Shown: positions 29,071 through 38,030 of the stretch, piece by piece
How positions within the stretch are numbered: position 1 is the stretch's first letter
Layout: each line of letters opens with the position of its first letter
NCBI RefSeq assembly: GCF_009696575.1
Contig: NZ_VULQ01000004.1
Coordinates: 62,001-126,000, forward strand
Source of the DNA: Anaerococcus porci
GTDB taxonomy: Bacteria > Bacillota > Clostridia > Tissierellales > Peptoniphilaceae
Direction of reading: 5' to 3'
Length of the DNA: 64,000 nucleotides
Program-made: the position numbers and the translations under genes
Notes under the pieces: generated by a model
Seen by the model: the letters and a program-made list of their open reading frames with translations, nothing else
What the model was told of the DNA's origin: nothing
The model's database searches: none

Positions 29071-29906
29071 AAAAACTATATTCACCAAAGACAATAAAAG
29101 ATATCCAGAAACTATATGGATTTAAATTTACTAAGTCTCTTGGGCAAAATTTCCTTATAGATAAAAACTTTGTAGATAAAATAATAGACTTATCTGAAGT
29201 AGAGGGAGAAAACATCCTAGAAATAGGACCGGGAATCGGAACAATAAGCCAAGAGATGGCTAAAACTTGCAAAAAACTTGTAGTAATAGAAATTGATAAA
29301 ACCCTTATTCCAATTCTTAAGGATAATCTTGGAGAATTTTCAAATATTGATATAATAAATGCCGATATATTAAAGATAGATTTAGAAAAAGTTGTAAAAG
29401 AAAACTTCAATGGAGAAAGCTTTAAGGTCGTGTCAAATCTTCCTTACTATATTACAACTCCAATCATAGAAAAACTTGTTGAAAATGATCTAGCTTGTAA
29501 AGATATGACTATAATGGTACAAAAGGAAGTTGCAGATAGGATAAAAGCTGACGAAAGCATGAAAGATTATTCTTCTCTTTCTATATTTATAAAATTTTAT
29601 TCAAATCTTATAAGTGGCTTCAAGGTTCCTAAATCAGTTTTTATGCCACAACCAAAGATAGATTCCCAAGTTTTAAAACTTGATTTAAGAATCTATGATA
29701 AAGATGTTGATAGGGATATTTTATTTAAACTTGTAAGGGCAGGATTTAATAAAAGGCGAAAAACTATCTTAAATTCTCTATCAAGTGTTATTGAAAAGGA
29801 AAAACTTAGGGAGATTTTTGAAAAATTAGGATTAAAGGAGAATTTAAGGGCTGAAAATCTATCCCTAGATGACTTTATTAAGATAAGCAATGAACTTGAC
29901 AATTGA
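29067..29906 (+). CDS. rsmA: 16S rRNA dimethyladenosine transferase
   Basis: KsgA/RsmA dimethylates two adjacent adenines in helix 45 of 16S rRNA. It has 279 residues. SAM-binding motifs: SLGQNFLIDKNFVDKI, EIGPGIGTIS, then the catalytic SNLPYYITTPI (NLPY). The C-terminal helical domain ends with LSLDDFIKISNEL. It overlaps rnmV by ATGA. Loss of this enzyme gives kasugamycin resistance in other species. Confidence 0.95.
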   Translation: MKKLYSPKTIKDIQKLYGFKFTKSLGQNFLIDKNFVDKIIDLSEVEGENILEIGPGIGTISQEMAKTCKKLVVIEIDKTLIPILKDNLGEFSNIDIINADILKIDLEKVVKENFNGESFKVVSNLPYYITTPIIEKLVENDLACKDMTIMVQKEVADRIKADESMKDYSSLSIFIKFYSNLISGFKVPKSVFMPQPKIDSQVLKLDLRIYDKDVDRDILFKLVRAGFNKRRKTILNSLSSVIEKEKLREIFEKLGLKENLRAENLSLDDFIKISNELDN

Positions 29907-29930
29907 AATTAGCTATCAATTTAGTATAAT
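29903..29930 (+). promoter_or_regulatory. Promoter of the glutaredoxin gene
   Basis: TTGAAA (29903-29908) and TATAAT (29925-29930) are separated by 16 bp, starting at the end of rsmA. Confidence 0.7.
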
Positions 29931-29974
29931 GTCTTATACAGAAAAAGATTTTAAGAAAAACAAAAGGAGATTTT

Positions 29975-30205
29975 ATGAGTAAAGTAACAATATATACATC
30001 AAATACATGCCCACATTGTAAGGCAGCTAAAAATTATTTAAGAGAAAATAATATAGACTTTGAAGAAAAAAATGTAGATGAAGACAGATCAGCTATAGAC
30101 TATCTTGTTGAAAAAGGATATAGAGGAGTTCCTGTAATAAACATAGATGGTGAAGATATGGTTGGATTTAACAAAAATCTAGTAGCTGAAAAGCTAGGAT
30201 TATAA
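29975..30205 (+). CDS. Glutaredoxin-like thiol redox protein
   Basis: A 76-residue thioredoxin-fold protein with active site CPHC (Cys12, Cys15), the cis-proline in RGVPVI, and a C-terminal GFNKN segment. This is a small NrdH/glutaredoxin-like protein; without glutathione synthesis genes in view, electrons may come from thioredoxin reductase. It has its own promoter and terminator, so it is a single-gene unit. AAAGGAG precedes the ATG. Confidence 0.92.
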   Translation: MSKVTIYTSNTCPHCKAAKNYLRENNIDFEEKNVDEDRSAIDYLVEKGYRGVPVINIDGEDMVGFNKNLVAEKLGL

Positions 30206-30214
30206 AACTAATAT

Positions 30215-30238
30215 AAAAGAACCTTAGGGTTCTTTTTT
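30215..30238 (+). terminator. Intrinsic terminator after the glutaredoxin gene
   Basis: AAAAGAACC and GGTTCTTTT pair around TTAG, followed by T. Confidence 0.9.
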
Positions 30239-30433
30239 AGTGCAGAAAAACTTATATATATTCAAATGAGTTAGGTATTAAAATTAAGGCTAAATTTATC
30301 TACTATAAAACTATTAATTTCAAACTTATCTTTTTATCAAATTTTTAATGATTTATATATAAAACAAAAAAATATTTTAAAAATTATTTGTAAATAAATA
30401 TTTATTAAAATAGATTGTATTCAAATAATAATT

Positions 30434-30452
30434 ATATTGATAATCAATATCA
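30434..30452. promoter_or_regulatory. Perfect palindrome, Fur-like operator candidate
   Basis: ATATTGATAATCAATAT (30434-30450) is a perfect 8-1-8 palindrome directly before a promoter. The overlapping 15-mer TGATAATCAATATCA (30438-30452) differs at one defined base from the Fur 7-1-7 pattern TGATAATnATTATCA. A metal-responsive Fur-family regulator is the best guess; a different repressor is possible. Confidence 0.5.
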
Positions 30453-30481
30453 TTGACTTTTTTTAAATATCACCCTATAAT
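30453..30481 (+). promoter_or_regulatory. Promoter of the surface protein pair
   Basis: TTGACT (30453-30458) and TATAAT (30476-30481) with 17 bp spacing, immediately after the palindrome. Confidence 0.82.
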
Positions 30482-30518
30482 TTGACTTGATAAATATTAA
30501 ATATTGTAAGGAGATAAA

Positions 30519-33500
30519 ATGAAAAATAAAAACATAAAAAGAGCTATATCATTAACGGCTGTAGCTCTTGCACTTAATTTTGTACCTATTGTCAATAATA
30601 ATACTAATAAAGAACAAATAAATATAAAAAACGAGAATATTAGTAGGCATAGAAGGTCACAATCAATTTCCAATAAGAACAATTATACTAAGATAAAGAT
30701 AAAAGGTGGCTATCTTGGTATTAGTGGGATTAATAAAGTAAAAATCAATGGAAAAGAATTAAATTACAGTTATATAAGTATCAATGGGGTAAAGGCAGGA
30801 AATCTAAAAGCAGATCCTAATTCATATCTTAAAGATAATAATGAATATGCTATTTATATTTTCCCAGCAGTTTCAAGTACAGATAAAATTGAATTTGAGG
30901 TATCTAAAGGATTTTTAGCTAAACCAATTTGGGTTGATTATAAAGAAAAGGGAGAAATTGATCTAACGGATGGAGGATATGCTGATTCTAAAGGAGAAAA
31001 TAAAAAAGAAAATGAATTAAACCCCGTAATCAGACCTAATGAGAAAACAAAAGTAGATGATATTAAAAATCTAAGTGATGAAGTTATCAACAAGCTTATA
31101 AAAGAAGTTAAAGACTTAAATCCCAAAGCTGAAATAAGCAAAACAAGTGATGGTAAATTAAAATTTAAGTACAGTGATGATTCATCTAATGAAATAGAAT
31201 TAAGCGATTTTTTTATAGAAAAAACGTCAGATGAGAAAATAGCTGATCTGAAAAAGGAAATAGAGAAAGCTAAAGAAGAACTATCAAAGGCAAACAATGA
31301 TAAAGATAAAGCTATTAAGGAGAAAGAAACTGCAGAAAAAAAATTAAATGATGCAAAGGAAGCTGAAAATAAAGCAATTGAGGCTAAGAACCTAGCAGAG
31401 GCTAAGGTAAGCGAACTTGAGAAAGCTAAAAATTCCTCAGATCTTGAAATAGAAAGAGCTAAAAAAGAGGTAATAGATGCAAAGAATAAGCTTGTAGAAG
31501 CAGAAAACGCCAAAAAAGCAGCTGAAACAAGTCTAGAAAAAGCAAAAGAAGAAACAAATGCTGCTAAAAAAGAAGCTAGTGAAGCAAATGAGGCAAAAAA
31601 AACTCTAGAATCTCAAAAAGAGAGTCTTGAAATAGCAAAGGCTAATGTTGAAAAAGAGAAAAATAAGGTTGAAAGTGAAAAGAATGAGGCTATAAAGAGC
31701 TTAGAAAATGCAAGGACAGATTTTGATAAAAAATTAGCGGAAGCTAATAAAAAGCTAGATGATGCTAATAAGAAAGCTTCAGATAATAAAATTATATTAG
31801 ATCAAAAAGAAAAAGAATTACAAGATGCAAATAATAAACTTACAGAAGCTCAAAAGAACCTAGAAATTCTTAAGAAATCAACAAGTACAACAGACAAACA
31901 AAAGGCTGAGCTTATAAAAAATCTAGAAAGTCTAAAAGAAGAATTAAAGACACTAAAAGCTGAAAAAGATGATGCTAATAAAAAATTAGAAGAAGCAGAA
32001 AAGGTCAAAAAGCAAGCTTTAAAAGAAAAAGAATTGGCAGAATCTCAAAAACTTGCAGCCGAAAAATCTAAAAATGAAGCCCTAGCAAAAAGTAAAGAAT
32101 CAGAAAATAGCTTAAAAGAAGCCAATAATAAGCTTTTAAATAAAACTAATGAATTAGAAGGAATAAAAGATGCTTTGAAAAAGGCTCAAGATGCTGAAAA
32201 AATAGCTAGTGAAGCTAAAAAGAAGGCTGAAGATAAAATTGCTGAATTAGAAAAATCAAACAAAGCATCAGAAACAGAAAAAGCCCTAGCAAAAACTGAA
32301 CTTGAAAAGCTTAAAAAAGACTTAAAAGAAAAAAGCAAGGAGTTAGAAAAAGCTAAAGAGGATGCAGCCAATTCATTAAAATTAGCTATCCAAAAAGCAG
32401 ACGAGTCTATACAAGAAAAGGATAGGGAACTTATTAAGGTCAAAGAAGATGCCAAAAAAGCTCAAGATAAATTAAATGAACTCCAAAAATATCAAAATGT
32501 CTCAAAAGAGGAAATATCAAATATAAAAAATGAATTAGCTAAGGCAAATGATACAATCAAATCTTTAGAAAAAGATAAAGAAAATCTTAATGATGAGAAA
32601 AAGAAACTAGTAGAAAAAAATAATTCTATAGAACTTGCAAAAAATAAGGCCGAAAATGATAAAAATACTTTATCAGAAAAATTAGAAAAATCTAATAAAG
32701 AAATTAAATCTTTAAATGATGAAGTCAAGAGATTAAATAAGCTATCAAGTGATGCTGTTAAATCTCTAGATGACAAAACAAATGAGCTTATAAATACACA
32801 AAAATCATTAGAAGAAGCAAAGAAAAAGTTAAAGGAAGCTAAGGACAACGAAGCTAGTAAAGAAGAGATTATAAGCCTTGAAAAACAACTAGAAAATGCT
32901 AATACTCAAGTTAAAAAGCTAGAAAAACAAAAAGAAGAAGCAGAGAAAAAAGCAGAAAGCTCTAAAAAAGAAGCAGAAAATGCACAGGCTGATTTAAATA
33001 AGGCTAAAAATGACCTAGCTTTATTAGAAAAATCTAAAAACGAAGCCTTAGCTGGAAAGAAACAAGTAGAAGGTGAAAGAGATAAGCTTTTAGATGATCT
33101 ATCAAATAAGAAAAAAGACTTAGAATCTGAAAAACAAAAAGCTCAAAAAGCTTTAGAAGATAAGAATAAGTCTGATAAAAAATTAGAAGAGGCCAACTTA
33201 GATAAGAAAAAGGCTCAAGACGATTTAAATAAGGCAAATGAAAAGATAAAGGGCCTTGAAAATGAAATTAATTTAGCGAATGATGTAAAAAATAAGGCTG
33301 AAAATAAAATTAAAGAATTAGAAAATAGTATATCTGATTTAAAAGCTAATGAAAACAAACTCATTGAAGAAAAAACAATTGCAAGTGACAAAATTGCAAA
33401 TTTAGAATCTAATCTAGCTAAGGCAAAAAATGAGCTTCTAAATTCTGAAAATAAATTAAATGAGGCTTTAAATAAGGCTGAAACAACAGAAGAAGAGAAA

Positions 33501-34163
33501 GTAAATTTAGAAAAAGAACTAGATAATCAAAAGACTAAAGTAAAAGAATTAGAAAGCCAAAATGAAAGTGCAAAATCTGAGATTGCAAGATTAGAAAATG
33601 AATTAGCCGATGCAAATAATAAAAGAGCAAATGCTGAGTCTGAAAGGGATAAGGCCATAAATGAAGCTAATCAAGCAAAAGCTAAGCTTGAAAAACTTGA
33701 AGAAGAGAAAACTTATCTTGAAAATTCAAATAAAGAATTAAACGAAAAATTAAAAGAAGACACAGACAATAAGCTAAATGTTGAAGAAGAAAATTCTAAT
33801 GAAAAAGTAAATAAAATTTCAAATGAGAAAAAGACTGAAAAAGATACTGATATAGATAAAAATACATCAAAGCCATTAGATAATGATATAGGTAAAGAAG
33901 AAACTAAGCCAATTACAAATAAAGATGATAAAAAAGATCAAATGTCTAGCGAAAATAATGATACCCAAGATGATAAGGTATCTAATAATAAGCCTAGCTT
34001 AGAGAATAAAAATCAAGCTAAAGATTATAATAAAAAAACTATCAAAAATCCTAGTACATCAAAAAATTCAAATGTAAAAACAGGAGTAGAATCTTCTCTT
34101 TCAAGCATACTTGTTCTAGCTATAAGCACAATAGGATTAAAATTAACTAAAAAAAGAAAATAA
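30519..34163 (+). CDS. Giant coiled-coil surface protein with variant sorting signal NVKTG
   Basis: A 1214-residue protein. After a hydrophobic signal (KRAISLTAVALALNFVPIV) comes a small beta-rich region (about 45-145) with KIKGGYLGISGINKVKINGK, related in pattern to two domains of the downstream paralogue. A short domain (about 175-240) precedes a nearly continuous coiled coil (240-1095) made of A/K/E heptads. A charged linker with SKPLD and EETKPITN follows, shared with the paralogue. The end is NVKTG, a hydrophobic stretch and KKRK, so probably sortase-anchored although NVKTG is not the standard LPxTG. The function is unknown; a long fibrous adhesin is a reasonable guess. GGAG precedes the ATG. 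Confidence 0.8.
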   Translation: MKNKNIKRAISLTAVALALNFVPIVNNNTNKEQINIKNENISRHRRSQSISNKNNYTKIKIKGGYLGISGINKVKINGKELNYSYISINGVKAGNLKADPNSYLKDNNEYAIYIFPAVSSTDKIEFEVSKGFLAKPIWVDYKEKGEIDLTDGGYADSKGENKKENELNPVIRPNEKTKVDDIKNLSDEVINKLIKEVKDLNPKAEISKTSDGKLKFKYSDDSSNEIELSDFFIEKTSDEKIADLKKEIEKAKEELSKANNDKDKAIKEKETAEKKLNDAKEAENKAIEAKNLAEAKVSELEKAKNSSDLEIERAKKEVIDAKNKLVEAENAKKAAETSLEKAKEETNAAKKEASEANEAKKTLESQKESLEIAKANVEKEKNKVESEKNEAIKSLENARTDFDKKLAEANKKLDDANKKASDNKIILDQKEKELQDANNKLTEAQKNLEILKKSTSTTDKQKAELIKNLESLKEELKTLKAEKDDANKKLEEAEKVKKQALKEKELAESQKLAAEKSKNEALAKSKESENSLKEANNKLLNKTNELEGIKDALKKAQDAEKIASEAKKKAEDKIAELEKSNKASETEKALAKTELEKLKKDLKEKSKELEKAKEDAANSLKLAIQKADESIQEKDRELIKVKEDAKKAQDKLNELQKYQNVSKEEISNIKNELAKANDTIKSLEKDKENLNDEKKKLVEKNNSIELAKNKAENDKNTLSEKLEKSNKEIKSLNDEVKRLNKLSSDAVKSLDDKTNELINTQKSLEEAKKKLKEAKDNEASKEEIISLEKQLENANTQVKKLEKQKEEAEKKAESSKKEAENAQADLNKAKNDLALLEKSKNEALAGKKQVEGERDKLLDDLSNKKKDLESEKQKAQKALEDKNKSDKKLEEANLDKKKAQDDLNKANEKIKGLENEINLANDVKNKAENKIKELENSISDLKANENKLIEEKTIASDKIANLESNLAKAKNELLNSENKLNEALNKAETTEEEKVNLEKELDNQKTKVKELESQNESAKSEIARLENELADANNKRANAESERDKAINEANQAKAKLEKLEEEKTYLENSNKELNEKLKEDTDNKLNVEEENSNEKVNKISNEKKTEKDTDIDKNTSKPLDNDIGKEETKPITNKDDKKDQMSSENNDTQDDKVSNNKPSLENKNQAKDYNKKTIKNPSTSKNSNVKTGVESSLSSILVLAISTIGLKLTKKRK
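33849..33938 (+). repeat. Duplicated linker, copy 1
   Basis: Part of the first giant coiled-coil gene. It shares AGCCATTAGATAA and AGAAACTAAGCCAATTACAA with the downstream paralogue (36530-36634), with extra bases between the blocks. This points to duplication or recombination. Confidence 0.75.
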
Positions 34164-34171
34164 TCAACTTA

Positions 34172-34200
34172 AAGACCAGATTCTTATTTGATCTGGTCTT
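34172..34200 (+). terminator. Perfect hairpin between the two surface genes, no T tail
   Basis: AAGACCAGAT and ATCTGGTCTT form a 10-bp perfect stem. The following bases are ATAATG, so it lacks a U run. It may be a weak terminator or an mRNA-stabilising hairpin giving different levels of the two proteins. Confidence 0.5.
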
Positions 34201-34239
34201 ATAATGAAAAAATAAAATAAAAATAAAAAAGGAGACAAT

Positions 34240-37200
34240 ATGAAAAGCATAAAAAAAGTTGTAGCTGTATCGGCTCTAGCTCTAGCTCTTAACTTTACAA
34301 GCCTAACAAGTAAGGCCGATAATATAAATACAATAGTATCAACCACATCAAATGGTATATATGGTTGTTCATTTACTTTCTCTAATAGGGATATTTTAGA
34401 TAAGATTAAAGATGTGAAAATCAATGGAGAATCATATGAGAAAAGGGATGAGCAAATTGAGCTTAAAGATAAGGAAGGTTATAGTATAAACCAAGTAGAT
34501 CCACAATTATTTATATCAAAATTAAAAAAGGGAGATAAGCTTGAAATTATAACAAGTGATAATAAGAAAATAAGCCTAAATATTGAAGATCCTAATAGAT
34601 TTATGGGACTTATCTTTGCTAAAGATTCACTAAAAGAGGAGAAGCTATCAGACGAGAAGAAAGAAAATAAGATAGATGAGAAAAAAGAAGAAGTAAAAAA
34701 AGAAAACAACACTGACTCTATAGTAAAATCTTACAATGAAGATGTGTCTGACGGTTACATAGAACTTATGGATAACAGTCTTATAGGAAAAATTGATTCT
34801 ATAAAAATAAGGGGAAAAGTCTTAGAAAAAGCTTCAAGTAAACTAGTAATATTTAATAGAGATGCCTATGCTATTTCAGATAACAAAATCTATATAAATA
34901 GATTAGCTAACAATGATATAGTAAGTATAAAAATAGCTGATAAAGACTATAATTATGTCTATAACAAAAGTAATAATAGTCTAAATATTACTGATAAGAC
35001 ACAAAGAATTTATAAGGTAAAACTTGTTGGAAGTTTTGAGCCAGCAGTCATTGGACAAAAAAAGTATGACGGAGTATCAGCGGCGACAGGAACGGCAACA
35101 AATAGTAAAAATTCAAATGTAAAAATTCTTGTAAGTGACAAAGAAAACCCAACAGACGAAGATTATAAGGAACTTAATGAGTTTAGAGATCTTAAGGTAA
35201 AAAATATAATCCTTAATGAAAAATCAGGGATGAAAGGAAAATATGATTCATATAACTCAGCTATAATCCTAAATGGAGATCCTAAAGAAAAGGGAATATA
35301 TCCTATTTCTGTACAATTAGTAGATAATATGGGAAACGAAATTACTACAAATTCTTTAGACTTTAAAATTTATAGGACAGATGAGTATCTATCAGATTTC
35401 ATAAAAGAAGAAAACTTCAAAAAGACTAAAGATGGTAAATTTATGTGGGATATGAGTCCTTGGCTTATTACAAGATTTGATAAGGATAAAGAAGTGGTTG
35501 AAGTTCCAAAAGATTTAAAAGCATGGTTTGGTTCCCATGAAAGTGGAAAGCTAGGAGAGCTTGGTTATCTAAATAAGGAAAAAACACAAACACTAATCGT
35601 AGGTAAGGGAAGAAATTTAACTATACAAAATATGAAAGTCTTATCATCGGTAAATATAATTGTTAAAGATGGTGGAATATTAAATGTAAGAGATTCTTCA
35701 ATCTTTGGAAAAATAACTGTAGAAAACGGCGGAAGACTTTCTGTAAACTATGACCCATATAATAAAGAGTTTTTAAATGGAGCATCTATAAATGGTCAAA
35801 TAGAGCTTAAAAAAGGCGGGATTTTAGAAAATTCTCTCATATATTCAAACACAAACTTTTTAACAGATTCAAATAAGGCAAATAAAAATGTTAAACCTGT
35901 AGTACTCGTAAGTGGAGATAGTAAGATTGTTGGAGAAGTTTATGTAAGAGGAGACGAAGCACCAACAGGAAAGGATCCTGAAACAAAAAGAGTCTATACT
36001 GGTCAAAATGCATTAAAGATAGAAAATGCTAAATTAAGTATAGAAAAAGATTCTACACTAGGCCTATATGGGGCAGGAAGAATGGCTACAACATCTATTG
36101 GAGGGGATGCCTTAATCCTTAATAATGGAAAAGTTGATGGAGAAGGTAGACTTATAGCTATAGGAGGAAGTGGACATTCATATGAAGGAGGAGCTGCTGT
36201 AAGTGGTAAGGGTGAGATATCTAATAAAGAAGCTTATCTAAAGGCAGGAAATACCTATGCCAGTGACGCTAAAAAAGCGAAAGCCTTTGATAGTGAAAAT
36301 ATAAAACTATCTAAACAAACTGTAGGATATGCCAAAGATAGTGAATACAAAAAACTCCAAAACGATGATGACCAACCAGGATATTGGCTAAATTCTCAAC
36401 AATCACCTAAAAATGAAAAACTTCCTAACTATGATAAGGAAAAGTTTGTATATAATGACCTAGAAATAGAAAGGGAAAAGGAAAAATCTCAAGAAACTAA
36501 TAGCAACAAAATAGAAGAAAAAGATTCTAAGATAGATAAAAATGAAGCCAAGCCATTAGATAAAAAACAAACAGATTATAATAAGCAAAAAGAAGAAACT
36601 AAGCCAATTACAAACGAAGAGGATAAAAAAGATTCTAAAAAAGACTCAGATAAGAAGACAGATGTTGATGAAATAAAAGATGATAATTTAGATAAGAAGA
36701 TAAAAGCTTTAAGTAATGAAAATGAAAAACTACAAAAAGATATAGAAAATCTTAATTCTCAATCCCAATATCTTGAAAAAGAAATAGAAGTATCAAATAA
36801 GGAAAAAGATGAGGCTACTTTAGAAAAAGAAAAATGTGAAAAAGAATTAGAGAAAAAGGAAAGTCTTCTTAATGATGCGAACAATAAGCTAAATGAATTT
36901 AAAAACCAAGCAATAAATGATAAGGAAAAATCAGAAGAAGAAAAAGAAAAGCTTAAAGAGAACATAAGACTTCTAGAAGAAGCTAAAAACAAAGCCGAAG
37001 AAGATAAGAAACAAGCCTTAGAAAATCTAGAAAAGCTTAAAAATGAAAATGATGCTAAGCTAAATGCTTCCTTAGAAAAAGAAAAAGTAGCTAAAGAAAA
37101 ACTAGAAAAAGTTCAAAGTGAAAAGGAAATACTTCTAGATAAAGTAAAAAAATTAGAAGAAGAAAAATCATCTGTTGAAAAGAAAATGGAGGGGTTAAAG

Positions 37201-37740
37201 AATTCTAAAAATAAGAAAGATAAAAATAAGAAAGATGAGGGTGTACAAACTGATAATAAAGAAAACACATCCTATAATAGCAAGTCAAATGGTTTGGAAA
37301 ATAAAGAAGTAAAATCTAGTGAAAATAAAGATGAAGAATTTTCTAAAGAAAATGTTAAAAAGGGAGAAATGGTTACAAATCCTAATAGTCAAGAAGGAAA
37401 TTCAAAGGTAAATGGAAAAACACAAGTTTCTAATGCTAGTGAAAGCAACAATAAATCAAAAGAAGATAAAAATTCTAAAACTAACAATACAGAAGAATCT
37501 AGCTCAGAAATAAATGACAATTCTAACAACACAGATAAAAAAGATAAGCCTGAGCTTTCACCAATTAGTAATGCTAAATCAGACAAGAATACACATGAGA
37601 AAAATAAGATGGATGCAAGTAAAAATAAATCTAAGTCTAGTTCATCAAATGTAAGAACAGGTATAAGAAGCTCCTTACCAGCACTGTTTATTATAATCAT
37701 AAGTTCTATTAGCTTAATAATTAGCAAAAAAATAAAATAA
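34240..37740 (+). CDS. Giant surface protein with repeated N-terminal domains, beta-helix-like core and coiled coil
   Basis: A 1166-residue protein. The signal peptide ends near SKA-DN. Two similar beta domains (about 35-125 and 165-250; patterns IKDVKINGESYEK and IDSIKIRGKVLEK) resemble the N-terminal domain of the upstream protein. Residues ~450-690 contain regular short beta repeats (NLTIQNMKVL, GGILNVRDSSIFGKI, GGRLSV, GGILENSLIYS), suggesting a pectate-lyase-like helix. A coiled coil (about 805-985) and Ser/Asn/Lys-rich stalk follow. It ends NVRTG, hydrophobic stretch, KKIK. Probably co-transcribed with the upstream gene, 76 bp away. The ligand is unknown. Confidence 0.78.
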   Translation: MKSIKKVVAVSALALALNFTSLTSKADNINTIVSTTSNGIYGCSFTFSNRDILDKIKDVKINGESYEKRDEQIELKDKEGYSINQVDPQLFISKLKKGDKLEIITSDNKKISLNIEDPNRFMGLIFAKDSLKEEKLSDEKKENKIDEKKEEVKKENNTDSIVKSYNEDVSDGYIELMDNSLIGKIDSIKIRGKVLEKASSKLVIFNRDAYAISDNKIYINRLANNDIVSIKIADKDYNYVYNKSNNSLNITDKTQRIYKVKLVGSFEPAVIGQKKYDGVSAATGTATNSKNSNVKILVSDKENPTDEDYKELNEFRDLKVKNIILNEKSGMKGKYDSYNSAIILNGDPKEKGIYPISVQLVDNMGNEITTNSLDFKIYRTDEYLSDFIKEENFKKTKDGKFMWDMSPWLITRFDKDKEVVEVPKDLKAWFGSHESGKLGELGYLNKEKTQTLIVGKGRNLTIQNMKVLSSVNIIVKDGGILNVRDSSIFGKITVENGGRLSVNYDPYNKEFLNGASINGQIELKKGGILENSLIYSNTNFLTDSNKANKNVKPVVLVSGDSKIVGEVYVRGDEAPTGKDPETKRVYTGQNALKIENAKLSIEKDSTLGLYGAGRMATTSIGGDALILNNGKVDGEGRLIAIGGSGHSYEGGAAVSGKGEISNKEAYLKAGNTYASDAKKAKAFDSENIKLSKQTVGYAKDSEYKKLQNDDDQPGYWLNSQQSPKNEKLPNYDKEKFVYNDLEIEREKEKSQETNSNKIEEKDSKIDKNEAKPLDKKQTDYNKQKEETKPITNEEDKKDSKKDSDKKTDVDEIKDDNLDKKIKALSNENEKLQKDIENLNSQSQYLEKEIEVSNKEKDEATLEKEKCEKELEKKESLLNDANNKLNEFKNQAINDKEKSEEEKEKLKENIRLLEEAKNKAEEDKKQALENLEKLKNENDAKLNASLEKEKVAKEKLEKVQSEKEILLDKVKKLEEEKSSVEKKMEGLKNSKNKKDKNKKDEGVQTDNKENTSYNSKSNGLENKEVKSSENKDEEFSKENVKKGEMVTNPNSQEGNSKVNGKTQVSNASESNNKSKEDKNSKTNNTEESSSEINDNSNNTDKKDKPELSPISNAKSDKNTHEKNKMDASKNKSKSSSSNVRTGIRSSLPALFIIIISSISLIISKKIK
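36530..36634 (+). repeat. Duplicated linker, copy 2
   Basis: Matches 33849-33938 in the neighbouring paralogue, encoding KPLD...EETKPITN...DKKD in both. The intervening bases differ, so the copies have diverged by insertion. Confidence 0.75.
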
Positions 37741-37746
37741 TATTTT

Positions 37747-37787
37747 AAATCAGAGTCTTCTAAATTAAGGCTCTGATTTTTATTTTT
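37747..37787 (+). terminator. Intrinsic terminator after the surface protein pair
   Basis: AAATCAGAG pairs with CTCTGATTT, followed by a T-rich tail. Confidence 0.88.
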
Positions 37788-37815
37788 AAAAAATAATGTC
37801 CAATTAATCAAATCT

Positions 37816-37844
37816 TTGTTTTTTTGATTGAATTGTAGTATACT
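37816..37844 (+). promoter_or_regulatory. Candidate promoter of the ilvA operon
   Basis: TTGTTT (37816-37821) and TATACT (37839-37844) with 17 bp spacing, giving a ~180 nt leader with an AAAAACGTTTTT palindrome at 37859. A second TATAAT with TGTG upstream lies at 38008-38013, but would leave only ~10 nt before the ATG. Confidence 0.4.
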
Positions 37845-38030
37845 TATTAAGGTTTAAAAAAACGTTTTTACAAGATAGATAAGGGGAAAAACTATATAAA
37901 AAAGATTAAAAGTATCATTTAAATATCTATATTTAGCTATTTCTCTTTTGGAGTATATTAAGCTTTTATTCTTTATGAAAAAACATTATTTTAAATTTTA
38001 CTTGTGTTATAATCAAATAAAGGAGGCATT

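Noticed and set aside
30640-30960. NEAT heme-binding domain in the giant surface proteins
   Set aside because: The length and beta pattern are loosely similar, but the NEAT heme-binding tyrosine motif (Y-x-x-x-Y) is not evident.
34188-34205. TATAAT at 34200 as a separate promoter for the second surface gene
   Set aside because: No -35 box at a proper distance; the bases belong to the hairpin arm and its flank.
22056-37740. Tandem DNA repeats in the surface genes
   Set aside because: The apparent repetition is degenerate heptad coding (AAA/GAA codons), not exact repeat units, apart from the shared linker reported.
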